Source: Hydrogenophaga sp040372165 (lineage in GTDB: Bacteria > Pseudomonadota > Gammaproteobacteria > Burkholderiales > Burkholderiaceae_C). From it: DNA of 64,000 nt. Of the stretch, positions 33,258 through 42,300 are shown piece by piece (positions within the stretch are counted from its first letter, which is position 1; the number at the start of each line of letters is the position of its first letter). The notes beneath the pieces were generated by a model that was given only the letters and a program-made list of their open reading frames with translations, had not been told where the DNA came from and ran no database searches. The stretch covers positions 930,001-994,000 of the forward strand of contig NZ_BAABWG010000001.1 of assembly GCF_040372165.1 (NCBI RefSeq), in the 5' to 3' direction. The position numbers were made by a program, and so were the translations under genes.

Positions 33258-33944
33258 TTACCAGCGGCCCTTGATGGGTTGGGCGCCTTTCATGGCATTG
33301 GCGAGCGCCTCAGCCAGGCCTGAACGCTCAGCCTTGAGCGCAAAGTCAATGGCGGTCATCCCCAAGTCATTGCGCAGGCTCGCATCGGCACCCTCCTCCA
33401 GCAACAGGCGCGCCGCGTCTTCACTCCCGTAAAACGCAGCCATCATCAATGGGGTCGTTTTGTTTGGGGACGCGGCATCGATATAGGCATGATGCTCGAG
33501 CATGAGACTCACCATTTGAGCACTGCCTGGATCGGGGTTGGAAGTCGCATAATGCAACGGCGTCCAGCCCGGCTTGTTGACGGCAGCCCCCCTGGCGATC
33601 AGTTGGCGGGCAATGTCGAGCTCCCCTTTGATCGCCGCCAGCATCAGCGGTGTTTCTCCTTGCTGGTTGGGCAGGTCCACCTTGAGGATGCGCTGCTTGA
33701 GCAGAAAGGCGGCGACTCTGTGTGACCCCTGCGCCAGCGCCACATGGAGCGCGTGTTCACCCTTCTCGTTGAGAACATTCAGGTCGAAGTTGAACAAGGC
33801 CAGTTCGATCACCGCCGACTCATTGTCGACCGAAATGGCCCTGAAATAGTCCGTTTGGGCATCAGCTTGCGCAATGGGCGAAAAGAACAGACAAACCCAA
33901 GCAAAAACAATGCTCTTCATGGAATTCTTAAAGTAAATTCTCAT
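33258..33944 (-). CDS. Exported ankyrin-repeat protein
   Basis: This protein of 228 residues has a signal sequence (SIVFAWVCLFFSPIAQADAQ, about 10-29) and at least four ankyrin repeats: GEHALHVALAQGSHRVAAFLL, GETPLMLAAIKGELDIARQLI, GWTPLHYATSNPD and TTPLMMAAFYGSEDAARLLL, with a partial fifth. It should act in the periplasm by binding another protein; the partner is unknown. ATG 33944 was chosen; ATG 33920 (MKSIVFAW) is equally possible. A TATAAT at 34051-34046 on this strand is a possible -10 box without a good -35. The gene follows tatD in the same direction. Confidence 0.8.
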   Translation of the reverse strand: MRIYFKNSMKSIVFAWVCLFFSPIAQADAQTDYFRAISVDNESAVIELALFNFDLNVLNEKGEHALHVALAQGSHRVAAFLLKQRILKVDLPNQQGETPLMLAAIKGELDIARQLIARGAAVNKPGWTPLHYATSNPDPGSAQMVSLMLEHHAYIDAASPNKTTPLMMAAFYGSEDAARLLLEEGADASLRNDLGMTAIDFALKAERSGLAEALANAMKGAQPIKGRW

Positions 33945-34110
33945 GTCGTTTGTCTCTATGGTGTTGTCATGCAAACGCAGGGGAGGATCATGCGTTTCCG
34001 AGCGCTTTCACGATGCCGAGTCACAAAGTCATCCCGAGTAAACCCATTATAAATCAGTGCGCTATGATGGTTTTTTCAAGTGATTTATGAGAATCGGGGT
34101 TGGCTCCGGA

Positions 34111-34926
34111 TCAGGCATCAGCCACGATACGGGAGAACAGGCAATCAACGTTCTCACTGGTTGCCTCCGCCACGGCTTCCATTGTCACACCTTTGATTTC
34201 CGCCACCATGGCAGCCACGTGGGGCACCCATGCCGGAGAGTTGGTCTTCCCCCGATGCGGGACTGGCGCCAGGTAAGGGCTGTCAGTCTCGATCAGCATG
34301 CGGTCGAGCGGCACGAATCTGACCACTTCACGCAAGTCCGCCGCATTTTTGAACGTGATGATGCCGGAGAAAGAGACAAAGAAGTCCAGCTCGAGCGCAG
34401 CTCTTGCCACAGCTTCGGTCTCGGTAAAGCAGTGAAAAACACCTCTGGCCACGCCGCCGGCGTTGTCAGAGACAGACGAAAAGCCCCCTTCGTCCCGCAA
34501 GATTCGCAGCGTGTCATCTGACGCGCTGCGGGTGTGGATCACCAGCGGAAGATCCGTCTTTCGGGCCGCCTGAATGTGCGCAGCAAAGCGATCCCGCTGC
34601 CATTGCATGTCAGCCACACTGCGCCCGTTGAGCCTGTAGTAGTCAAGTCCGGTCTCGCCAATGCCGACCACGCGATTTTTGGCCGACAGCTCCACCAATC
34701 GATCAGCGCTCGGCTCGATCACGTCCTCATTGTCGGGATGAACGCCAACCGTCGCCCACAGCTGCGGATATTGGGCCGCCAGAGCATGAACGGCCTCGAA
34801 TTCCTCGAGGGTCGTGCATATGCATATGGCTCGGGTAACCCTGGCCTCCTCCATTCGCTGCAGGATCTGCGGCAAATGCTCACTGAGCTCCGGAAAAGAA
34901 AGATGGCAATGGGAATCGGTAAACAT
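34111..34926 (-). CDS. tatD: TatD-family metal-dependent DNase
   Basis: This 271-residue protein of the TatD/YcfH amidohydrolase-like family has the metal ligands His6 and His8 in FTDSHCHLSF. The family motifs GIGETGLDYYR, LPLVIHTRSA, GVFHCFTET and LIETDSPYLAPVPHRGKTNSP follow. TatD proteins are Mg-dependent 3'-5' exonucleases linked to DNA repair and not to protein export in spite of the name. ATG 34926 begins the conserved N-terminus; the frame is open further upstream. It follows pilZ in the tmk-holB-pilZ-tatD order found in many proteobacteria. Confidence 0.93.
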   Translation of the reverse strand: MFTDSHCHLSFPELSEHLPQILQRMEEARVTRAICICTTLEEFEAVHALAAQYPQLWATVGVHPDNEDVIEPSADRLVELSAKNRVVGIGETGLDYYRLNGRSVADMQWQRDRFAAHIQAARKTDLPLVIHTRSASDDTLRILRDEGGFSSVSDNAGGVARGVFHCFTETEAVARAALELDFFVSFSGIITFKNAADLREVVRFVPLDRMLIETDSPYLAPVPHRGKTNSPAWVPHVAAMVAEIKGVTMEAVAEATSENVDCLFSRIVADA

Positions 34927-35052
34927 GATGGCAATCCAACACGGCGCCATCGACATCTTGCTCTGGGTGCAAGTATCAGAGGCGCGCAATCCATGAATTC
35001 AATGACGTCGGCTTCAGCGCCAACGCAAAAGCACCAGAACCGTGCTGACCTG

Positions 35053-35415
35053 TCAGATGGTCTGTGTGGGACGGTCAGAAGCCAGATGAGAGCCAAGCAC
35101 TTCTTCAATTTTGTGCTTGAGCAAACGGGACTTCTCATCATCAGGGAACCGGATGCCGACCCCCTGGGTGCGACCGCCAGCGGCCTTGGCCGGCGTGACC
35201 CATGCAACCTTGCCCGCGACCGGGTAGCGCTGCGGATCGTCAGGAAGGCTCAACAGCACATACACATCGTCGCCAAGCTTGTAGTCACGCGTGGAGGGAA
35301 TGAAAATGCCGCCGTCCGAGAACAGAGGAATGTAGGCAGCATACAGTGCGGCCTTCTCTTTGATGGACAGCTGGATAACGCTCGGGCGTGCGCTGGACGA
35401 AGATGCAGTGCTCAT
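35053..35415 (-). CDS. pilZ: Type IV pilus PilZ-domain protein
   Basis: This 120-residue protein closely follows the PilZ of Pseudomonas: LSIKEKAALYAAYIPLF, GGIFIPSTRDYKLGDDVYVLLSLP and YPVAGKVAWVTP. That protein is needed for type IV pilus assembly (in Xanthomonas with PilB and FimX) and does not bind cyclic di-GMP. In agreement, the RxxxR motif of nucleotide-binding PilZ domains is missing here. It lies 11 bases after holB and before tatD, the conserved position. Confidence 0.88.
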   Translation of the reverse strand: MSTASSSSARPSVIQLSIKEKAALYAAYIPLFSDGGIFIPSTRDYKLGDDVYVLLSLPDDPQRYPVAGKVAWVTPAKAAGGRTQGVGIRFPDDEKSRLLKHKIEEVLGSHLASDRPTQTI

Positions 35416-35426
35416 GAAGCCTTAGT

Positions 35427-36479
35427 TTAGCGGGAAAGCACGTCTTTTGCGCGAGCAGCCCACGCTTCCTGCATGAGCTGGGCGTTGTATGGATGCTCCA
35501 CTGACCGGGCCTGTTGTGACAAATCTCTCGCCCAGGCAGCCAGCACAGGCAAGCGACCTGCCGCTGGCAGGCTTCGGGCATCGAAGAAGCGAGGCTCTGC
35601 ACCTGAAGCGCAAGCCAGCAAGTCGTGACACAGTTTTTGCATCACATCCAGTTGGCGAGCGGCAGGCCAATCGGCAAGGTCTGACCAGTCGCCTTTGGCC
35701 AGTGCGCCCGGAATGCCTGCCCAGGCAGCACTTGTCAGCCCACTCTCGGCCAGGGCGAGTGCGTCGTTGGGGCGCCCACCTGCTGCTTTGAGCCAAGAGT
35801 GTGCTTCGGTTTCATTCGCGCCTTTGATGTCGAGTGCCCTCGCCGCATCCAATAGCCAGCTCGTTGCCTCTTCAGCCTTCGGCCAGCTCATGGCATGGCT
35901 CTGGCACCGGCTGCGGATGGTCGGCAGCAGCTGGTGTGAGGCTTCTGTTGCCAGAACGAAACGGACTTCGCCTGTGGGCTCCTCCAGCGTCTTGAGCAAG
36001 GTGTTGGCCGACTCATGGTTCATGCGCTCCGCGGGATAGACCAGGACAACCTTGGTCGCCGAGCGGGAACGTGTCAGCTGGGTGAATGCCACCGCTTCGC
36101 GCGTTGCTTCTACCCGGATGAACTTGCTCGGTTTGAGTTCTTTCTTGTCGATTTTGTCCTGTGTCTTGGGGTCGATCGGCCAGCCATGTGCCAAGGCCAT
36201 GACGTCGGGCAACAGCACCCTCATGTCGGGATGGGTATGCACGTCCACTGCGTGGCAGCTCTCGCACTCACCACATGCCCCTGAGGGAACGGGACGCTCA
36301 CACAGCCAAGCGCGGGCCAATGAGAGCGCCAGATCGAACTGGCCAAGCCCGGACGGCCCGGTCAGGAGCAAAGCATGGCCCTTCTGGGCCAGCAGCCGCT
36401 CCAGCTGTGCTTGCAGCCAGGGTGGCGTGGGCAGCACCACCGGGGCAGCGGCTTTGGGCTGACTTCCTCGCGTTGCCAT
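35427..36479 (-). CDS. holB: DNA polymerase III subunit delta'
   Basis: Delta' (350 residues) is a subunit of the clamp loader that places the sliding clamp on primed DNA. The zinc motif CGECESCHAVDVHTHPD is present near residue 50. The P-loop region reads GPSGLGQFDLAL and lacks the Lys-Thr/Ser needed to bind ATP, as in other delta' subunits. RSRSATKVVLVYPAERMNHESANTLLKTLEEP is the typical sensor/SRC-like region. The start overlaps the tmk stop by one base (TGATG), so translation is coupled. Confidence 0.92.
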   Translation of the reverse strand: MATRGSQPKAAAPVVLPTPPWLQAQLERLLAQKGHALLLTGPSGLGQFDLALSLARAWLCERPVPSGACGECESCHAVDVHTHPDMRVLLPDVMALAHGWPIDPKTQDKIDKKELKPSKFIRVEATREAVAFTQLTRSRSATKVVLVYPAERMNHESANTLLKTLEEPTGEVRFVLATEASHQLLPTIRSRCQSHAMSWPKAEEATSWLLDAARALDIKGANETEAHSWLKAAGGRPNDALALAESGLTSAAWAGIPGALAKGDWSDLADWPAARQLDVMQKLCHDLLACASGAEPRFFDARSLPAAGRLPVLAAWARDLSQQARSVEHPYNAQLMQEAWAARAKDVLSR

Positions 36480-37156
36480 CAGGCAGCACCCCGGGCCCAG
36501 CCGCGAGACTCCACGGCGTGGCGCACGGCCATCCAGACCGCTTGCAAGGGCTGGTCGGCTGGGATGCGCGCAAACCGATGAGGTGCGGCGTTGGCACGTG
36601 CCTCATAACCTTTGGCGACCTGTTCAAAGAAGGCTGCCGGCAGAGCCTCAAACCGGTCCGGAATGCGGGCATCTGCCAGACGTTGCGCCGCCACGGCTGG
36701 ATCCAGGTCAAACCAGATGGTCATGTCCGGCTCGATGATGCCCCGCGGCCTGGACACGTCGGCCTGAACCCATTGCTCCAGTTGTGCCAGCACTTTCAGG
36801 TCGAAACCACGCCCGTAGCCCTGATACGCCATGGTGGCATCGGTAAAGCGATCACACAGAACCACTTCGCCTCGCTCCAGCGCGGGCTGAATCACCTGCT
36901 GAAGATGGTCACGCCGGGCGGCAAACATCAGCAATGCTTCACTCAGAGGATCCATGGGGTCATTGAGCACCATCTCACGAAGCTTTTCTGCCAGTTCGGT
37001 GCCTCCTGGCTCACGGGTCAGCGTGACCACGCGCCCCTGACCACGAAACAGATCGGCCAAGCCGGATATGTGCGTGGATTTGCCGGCACCGTCGATGCCT
37101 TCGAAGGAAATGAACAGGCCTGGCTGCTGCTGGGGAGACTCCATCATGACGGTCAT
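36479..37156 (-). CDS. tmk: Thymidylate kinase
   Basis: Tmk (225 residues) phosphorylates dTMP to dTDP. The P-loop is GIDGAGKST (20-28) in FISFEGIDGAGKST. The TREPGGTELAEKLR motif, DRFTDATMAYQGYGRG and the LID region follow as expected. The start overlaps the mltG stop as ATGA, and the stop overlaps holB by one base, so mltG-tmk-holB is a tight operon. Confidence 0.95.
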   Translation of the reverse strand: MTVMMESPQQQPGLFISFEGIDGAGKSTHISGLADLFRGQGRVVTLTREPGGTELAEKLREMVLNDPMDPLSEALLMFAARRDHLQQVIQPALERGEVVLCDRFTDATMAYQGYGRGFDLKVLAQLEQWVQADVSRPRGIIEPDMTIWFDLDPAVAAQRLADARIPDRFEALPAAFFEQVAKGYEARANAAPHRFARIPADQPLQAVWMAVRHAVESRGWARGAA

Positions 37157-38157
37157 TGGCGCTTGAGAATGTAGCGACGCACCGCCGCGTTGTGCTCGCC
37201 CAGCGAGTTGCTGAAATGGCTGCTGCCATCACCCTTGGCCACGAAATACAAGGCCTTGGTGCTAGCGGGCCTCACAGCGGCTTCCAGGGAGGCCCATCCG
37301 GGCATGGATATGGGCGTGGGCGGCAGGCCGGCACGGGTGTAGGTGTTGTAAGGCGTGTCCGACTCCAGGTCACGGCGCCGGAGGTTGCCATCGAACTGCT
37401 CCCCCAGCCCATAAATGACGGTAGGGTCTGTTTGCAGCCTCATGCCGATACGCAGCCGATTGGCGAAAACGCCGCCAATCATGGGGCGATCAGCTGGTGC
37501 TCCCGTTTCCTTTTCGATGATGCTGGCCAGGATCAGCAGTTCGTCCTTGGATTTCAGCGGGGTGCCCTCGGCGCGCATGCCCCATGCCTCGTCCAGCTTC
37601 TCGTCCATCATCCTGGCCGCCTGGCGCAACACGTCCGAGGCCTTCGCATGCTTGGGTACATGGTAGGTCTCGGGAAAGAAGCGCCCTTCGGGATGCACGC
37701 CTTCCCGGTCAATCTTGGCCATGATCTGGACTGGCGTCAGGCCTTCAATGTCCTGCTCCAGATCAGGGTGTTCGCCAATGGCGCGCAGCACATCGCGCAC
37801 GTTCCAGCCTTCGACCAGGGTGACGCTTTGCAGTATCTGGTCACCTCTGACGAGTTTGTCGAGAAGGCTCTTGGGTGTCAGCCCGCGCTCCAGCGCATAG
37901 GTGCCCGCCTTGATGTCGCGGCCTTTTCCGGACAAGCGAAACCATGCGTAAAGGAAGTCTGACCTGGTCTGAACACCGGAACTGACAGCAGCGCTGGCCA
38001 CTGCCTTGGCACTCATGCCGGGAACGACAGTCAGCTCATGGGTTTGTGCGCCTTCGCCGAGCGTCAGAGGTTGGTCCAGCCACCAAACAGCATACGCACC
38101 AGCGGCCAGTACCAGAATGGTCAGGATGCTGAGAAGACGTGCGAAGGTTCGGAACAC
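37153..38157 (-). CDS. mltG: Endolytic murein transglycosylase MltG
   Basis: MltG (334 residues) is an inner-membrane enzyme that cuts nascent glycan strands in the periplasm and so sets their length. One membrane helix near the N-terminus (LLSILTILVLAAGAYAVWWL, about 8-27) is followed by a LysM-like part and the YceG catalytic domain. The catalytic glutamate is in LLILASIIEKETG, and the motifs QTDPTVIYGLG and YNTYTRAGLPPTPISMPG are intact. It starts the mltG-tmk-holB-pilZ-tatD unit and diverges from ygfZ. Confidence 0.93.
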   Translation of the reverse strand: MFRTFARLLSILTILVLAAGAYAVWWLDQPLTLGEGAQTHELTVVPGMSAKAVASAAVSSGVQTRSDFLYAWFRLSGKGRDIKAGTYALERGLTPKSLLDKLVRGDQILQSVTLVEGWNVRDVLRAIGEHPDLEQDIEGLTPVQIMAKIDREGVHPEGRFFPETYHVPKHAKASDVLRQAARMMDEKLDEAWGMRAEGTPLKSKDELLILASIIEKETGAPADRPMIGGVFANRLRIGMRLQTDPTVIYGLGEQFDGNLRRRDLESDTPYNTYTRAGLPPTPISMPGWASLEAAVRPASTKALYFVAKGDGSSHFSNSLGEHNAAVRRYILKRQ

Positions 38158-38359
38158 TGCGAGCTGCCTCGGGAGAATATTGTTTTAGCCAAAGAAGCCC
38201 ACATACTGGGCGGGTGCACAGCAGCCTGCGTCAGCGGCCATGGTCATTGGGAATGATAATCGACACTGTCGCAGGGCTTGCAGACGCGATGCAACAGCTT
38301 GTCAGTCTTGCGGGCTGCAGCCCTCCTCCGTTTGAACCCAAGACCACCCCAGAGACCCC

Positions 38360-39286
38360 ATGACCCAGGAAACGCCCATCATCCCCGCCGGCTATGCCAC
38401 GCTCCAAGGCTGGGGAGTCATTCGTGTCGAAGGGGAAGACGCTGCCTCTTTTCTTCACGGGCAGCTGACCCAGGACTTCAGCCTCCTGGGTTCAGAGCAG
38501 GCCCGGCTGGCGGCCTACTGCTCTCCCAAAGGGCGCATGCTCGCGAGCTTTGTCGGCTTCAAACGCTCAGCTAATGAGATCGTTCTCGTTGCGGACAAGT
38601 CTGTCATCGCTGCCACTGTGAAACGCCTGTCGATGTTTGTCATGCGGGCCAAAGTCAAACTCTCTGACGCCTCCGACGAGTTCACTCTGCTCGGAGAGAT
38701 CCTGCCCGGAGACACCAGCGTCTGCACGCCGTGGTCACTGACATCCACTGAAGATGGGCGTGCCAGTGTCGAGCTATACCCTTCTCTTGGCGCCCGCCGC
38801 CTCCTTCACGTGGTTCCCAACAACGCCGAAGGTCCTGCCAGCCCACCCGCCAGTGCAACGGCGTTGACCGAGTTGCTGTGGCGATGGGCGGAGGTTCGAA
38901 GCGGCGTTGCCCTGATCACGGCTCCATTGGCCGACGCACTGGTGCCCCAAATGCTCAACTACGAGTCTGTCGGAGGCGTGAGCTTCAAGAAGGGTTGCTA
39001 CCCGGGCCAGGAAGTGGTGGCGCGAAGCCAGTTCAGGGGCACGCGCAAGCGCTGCGCGTACATCATCCGAAGCGAAGCGGAGATGAGCCCTGGACAGGAG
39101 GTGTTTGCCAGCAGTGACCCTGAGCAGCCTTGTGGGGTGGTTGCAGCTGCAGCGGCAGCACCCGACGGACAGTGGGAGGCACTGGCCTCGTTGCAGATGG
39201 CGGCAGCGACGGACGACACTTTGCAGGTCAATGGCCATGAAGCCGTGGTGCTGCCATTGCCCTACACGTTGCTCGAAGACATCTGA
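38360..39286 (+). CDS. ygfZ: Folate-binding YgfZ/IbaG-type Fe-S assembly protein
   Basis: This 308-residue folate-dependent protein, related to the T-protein of the glycine cleavage system, supports the making or repair of certain iron-sulfur proteins. The defining motif KGCYPGQEV is present with the conserved Cys213. The N-terminal FLHGQLTQDF and the SPKGRMLASF strands match the family. It diverges from mltG across a 202-base gap; NRDE follows after 33 bases. Confidence 0.9.
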   Translation: MTQETPIIPAGYATLQGWGVIRVEGEDAASFLHGQLTQDFSLLGSEQARLAAYCSPKGRMLASFVGFKRSANEIVLVADKSVIAATVKRLSMFVMRAKVKLSDASDEFTLLGEILPGDTSVCTPWSLTSTEDGRASVELYPSLGARRLLHVVPNNAEGPASPPASATALTELLWRWAEVRSGVALITAPLADALVPQMLNYESVGGVSFKKGCYPGQEVVARSQFRGTRKRCAYIIRSEAEMSPGQEVFASSDPEQPCGVVAAAAAAPDGQWEALASLQMAAATDDTLQVNGHEAVVLPLPYTLLEDI

Positions 39287-39319
39287 GGGCGACTGTCCCG
39301 CTCACTGGCCTCATCGATC

Positions 39320-40186
39320 ATGTGCCTGCTCGCCTTCGCCATTGCTTCAGACACTTTGCGGCCTTTTGTCATGGCGTCGAACCGGGATGAGTTCTTTGCC
39401 AGACCCACGCAAGGCCTGCACACCTGGTCGACAGCGAGTGGCGTCCGCATCCATGCAGGTCGCGACGAAAAGGACGGCGGAACCTGGCTTGGGGTCAATG
39501 ACCACGGCCGTATCGCCATGCTGACCAACGTGCGCTCAGGCTTGCCCGAGCAGGGGCAGCGCAGTCGAGGCGAACTCACAACGGGCTGGCTTTCAGGTGA
39601 GATCACGGCAACGCAATGGCTCAATGAAATCGAGCCAGCAAACTATGGCGGGTTCAATCTGGTGATAGGCGATGTCTTCACTCAAAACTGGTTCTGGTGC
39701 AGTAACCGTAGCCCGGCCGACCCCCATCAGCCTGCCACCACGGAACTCCATGTCCAGGCTCTCAGGCCTGGCACCTATGGCTTGTCGAATGCTGCCCTGG
39801 ATACACCATGGCCCAAGACAGCCACGCTTCGCAACGCACTTCGCTCAGCCGTAGCCGAGAACCGCGACGACCTGGCATCACAACCCGGCCCGCTGACGGA
39901 TGCCCTGGCCAGCCGGTATGTGGATCCCTACGAGCCCTTGCCGCAAACCGGTGTGTCACCAGAAGCTGAGCGAGCATTGGCCAGCGCCTTCATCAGCATC
40001 CCGACGCAAGGCTATGGCACACGATGCAGCACCGTGGTGCAGGTGACGGGATCAGCGCAACATGGCACGCTACAGCTGCAAATGGACGAATGGACCCACC
40101 CACCGAGCCCTGAGACGGCTGCAGAGACGGCCAGCTGGGCCAATAGCGAACACCGGCAGTTGAAGCAGGTACTCAGAGGTCGGTGA
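39320..40186 (+). CDS. NRDE/TANGO2-family protein
   Basis: This 288-residue protein belongs to the NRDE family. It begins MCLLAFAIAS with Cys2, which becomes N-terminal after Met removal, a feature of N-terminal nucleophile hydrolases. The name-giving motif is NRDE at 21-24. The 'GGTWLGVNDHGRIAMLTNVR' segment is also typical. The human homologue TANGO2 is associated with haem and lipid handling; the bacterial function is not established. It follows ygfZ closely. Its last 14 bases overlap the convergent thioesterase-acetyltransferase gene. Confidence 0.85.
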   Translation: MCLLAFAIASDTLRPFVMASNRDEFFARPTQGLHTWSTASGVRIHAGRDEKDGGTWLGVNDHGRIAMLTNVRSGLPEQGQRSRGELTTGWLSGEITATQWLNEIEPANYGGFNLVIGDVFTQNWFWCSNRSPADPHQPATTELHVQALRPGTYGLSNAALDTPWPKTATLRNALRSAVAENRDDLASQPGPLTDALASRYVDPYEPLPQTGVSPEAERALASAFISIPTQGYGTRCSTVVQVTGSAQHGTLQLQMDEWTHPPSPETAAETASWANSEHRQLKQVLRGR

Positions 40187-41030
40187 CCATGTCCTGGTGC
40201 TCGATACCTGCCACCAGGTAGGGTGCATCACGGCGCTGGTATCCCTGGCGAAGATAGAACCCCACCGCAGTTCGCTGGGCACTGAGCGTGACCTGTCTGG
40301 CACCCTGCCCGCGCGCTGCAGCAGACAGCGCCTTGAGCAAAGCCTGTCCGATGCCTGCCCCACGCACCGCACGGTCCACGGCCATTCGGCCCACCTTCAC
40401 CTCACCTTTATTCAGCTGCACCATTCGGCCTGTGCCCACTGCCTGACCCAGGCGGTTGTAGGCCACGGCATGCACGGCATGGGTATCTTGCTCGTCGGCT
40501 TCGAGGTCAGCCGGGATGCCCTGTTCTTCGACAAAAACCGCAGACCGAATTGCCTGCGCTTCCGCACCCAGCTCAGCCCAGTTCCCCACGCGCACCGTCA
40601 GCATGTCATCTCCGGCCTCGTAACCCATGAGCATGGATCGGAACACATCAGGCACAGGCCGCGATTTCTGTGACACCGGGTCGGCAAACACGTAAACAAT
40701 GTCTGCGCTGATCAAGTGGTTCTCACCCCGGAAGATGGCGCCTTTGAACGCAATCGAGGAATGGCCGACCCGCTCGCAGCGCATCGCCACGTCCAGTTCA
40801 TCTTCGTATCTGGCCGAGCCATGAAAGTCCAGGCTGGCTTTGGCGACGAACAAATCTCCGTCCAGCGACTTCAGCCCTGTTTCATAGGGCAAGCCGAGCG
40901 CCTTCCAGTAGTCCGCCACTGCAGTATCGAAATACATCAGGTAGTGGGCATTGAAGACGATTTTTTGCATGTCGACCTCAGCCCAACGAACCCGAAGACG
41001 GTGAGTAAAACGAAAATCCTGGCGCTGCAT
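40173..41030 (-). CDS. Fusion: YbgC-like acyl-CoA thioesterase + GNAT acetyltransferase
   Basis: This 285-residue protein has two domains. Residues about 1-135 are a hotdog-fold 4-hydroxybenzoyl-CoA thioesterase-like domain with the catalytic Asp20 in RWAEVDMQKIVFNAHYLMYF. Residues about 145-285 are a GNAT acyltransferase (ElaA-like): AIRSAVFVEEQGIP, then KVGRMAVDRAVRGAGIGQALL, which holds the acetyl-CoA-binding R/Q-x-x-G-x-G/A-type loop. Both domains handle acyl-CoA. ATG 41030 gives the usual YbgC-like N-terminus. The target of the GNAT half is not known. It converges with and overlaps the NRDE gene by 14 bases. Confidence 0.85.
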   Translation of the reverse strand: MQRQDFRFTHRLRVRWAEVDMQKIVFNAHYLMYFDTAVADYWKALGLPYETGLKSLDGDLFVAKASLDFHGSARYEDELDVAMRCERVGHSSIAFKGAIFRGENHLISADIVYVFADPVSQKSRPVPDVFRSMLMGYEAGDDMLTVRVGNWAELGAEAQAIRSAVFVEEQGIPADLEADEQDTHAVHAVAYNRLGQAVGTGRMVQLNKGEVKVGRMAVDRAVRGAGIGQALLKALSAAARGQGARQVTLSAQRTAVGFYLRQGYQRRDAPYLVAGIEHQDMVTDL

Positions 41031-41108
41031 GCCCGTCTCCTGTCTGCCTTGGCTGTTCAGTCGATAAAAGGAAAAGGCATCAAGCACCCTTTCTGTCTTC
41101 TGGTCGCG

Positions 41109-42107
41109 TCATTCACCCATTTCCCAGACTTTTTTCAGGGCCCGGGCAGCATCTTCCTGGACCCTGAGCGCTTCAGGAATGACTCGCCCTTGATTGAGAA
41201 AGCCGTGTATGACACCTCGGTAAATCTCCAGGTCAACCGGTACACCGGCCATGCGCAAGGCGTCGCCAAATGCCACACCCTCGTCGACCAGTGGATCGCA
41301 TTCGGCCAGTCCAATCCAGGCAGGCGCCACGCCGTCGAGATCTCGACGGTGGCCGGACTCATCCGCGCCATCGAGTGGAGCGAAGCGCCAGTCGTCCCTG
41401 TCCGAGGCTGAGCGCAAATATTGCTCGAAAAAATAGGTGATGTGGGCCTCTTCAAGCAGAAAGCCCCTGGCAAACGTATGGTGGGACTCCGTGTCTTGAT
41501 GGCCAATACAACCAGGATAGAACAGCACTTGGAGACTCAAGGGAATCTGAGCGTCCCGCGCAGAGATGGCAGTGACGATGGCCAGGGTGCCGCCGGCACT
41601 GTCGCCGGATACCGCAATCTTCTGCGCATTCAGACCCAGCCGGGCGGCATGCTCACGCAGCCACAGAAGTCCGTCCCAGGCGTCATTCACAGCCGTGGGG
41701 AATTTCGCTTCTGGCGCCAGCCGGTACTCGAGTGAGACCACCGCTGCTCCGCTGAGGTGAGCCAGACGACGGCATACAGGCTCGTGCGTTTTCACGCTGC
41801 CGACGGTGAATCCGCCGCCATGCAGGAAATAGAGGACAGGGAGGGCGTCCTTCTGAGCTGCCTGCTCCAGGGGCGCATAGAGGCGTGCATGAAGCTCGAA
41901 GCCATCGCGTGCCGGTATGACCAGATCTTCCACACGTGGGAGTTTATGGCTGGGTATGTCTATCAACCCTGCACCCACTTCGTAGGATTGCTTGGCCTGC
42001 GCCGGATTCAGGGCGTGCAAGGGTACATGGCCAGAACGTTCGATGCGATCGAGCAAGTGGCGTGTTTCGCTGGTCAGCTGAAAGCGGGGATTGTGGTGAT
42101 GCGACAT
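41109..42107 (-). CDS. Alpha/beta-hydrolase, hormone-sensitive-lipase (esterase family IV) type
   Basis: This 332-residue esterase has the family IV oxyanion motif HGGG (96-99) and the nucleophile Ser170 in GDSAGG. The catalytic Asp is in AECDPLVDEG and the His in RGVIHGF. The 'EYRLAPEAKFPTAVND' segment is also diagnostic. Such enzymes cleave short- to medium-chain esters; the natural substrate is unknown. ATG 42107 begins the conserved part (the frame is open 12 codons further). It lies upstream of and in the same direction as the thioesterase fusion gene, 78 bases apart. Confidence 0.87.
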   Translation of the reverse strand: MSHHHNPRFQLTSETRHLLDRIERSGHVPLHALNPAQAKQSYEVGAGLIDIPSHKLPRVEDLVIPARDGFELHARLYAPLEQAAQKDALPVLYFLHGGGFTVGSVKTHEPVCRRLAHLSGAAVVSLEYRLAPEAKFPTAVNDAWDGLLWLREHAARLGLNAQKIAVSGDSAGGTLAIVTAISARDAQIPLSLQVLFYPGCIGHQDTESHHTFARGFLLEEAHITYFFEQYLRSASDRDDWRFAPLDGADESGHRRDLDGVAPAWIGLAECDPLVDEGVAFGDALRMAGVPVDLEIYRGVIHGFLNQGRVIPEALRVQEDAARALKKVWEMGE

Positions 42108-42202
42108 CTTGCAGCTGATGCTAACCGCAAAGCTGCACGACATCTGTCACGCTGTCGATGTTGAATGCGCCCGAGGTGCGGCCCGAGCTCAGGAATCAGA
42201 AC

Positions 42203-42227
42203 AACAAAGGCGGCCCGAAGACCGCCT
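42203..42227 (-). terminator. Probable terminator of the lipoprotein gene
   Basis: On the minus strand AGGCGG-TCTTCGGG-CCGCCT forms a 6-bp GC stem, followed by TTGTTGTT. It lies about 75 bases past the stop of the lipoprotein gene and before the esterase gene. The T run is interrupted, so it may be weak. Confidence 0.5.
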
Positions 42228-42300
42228 GATGAGTACCGCCACTCACGCCAGGAGGATTCACACTCCTTGGGCAATGACGTGATGGTCCACAGTGCGTCAG

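Noticed and set aside
38246..38268. Partial Fur-box-like sequence (GAATGATAATCGA) between mltG and ygfZ
   Set aside because: Only about 12 of 19 positions match and only one half of the site is recognisable; not enough to claim iron control even though ygfZ is linked to Fe-S proteins.
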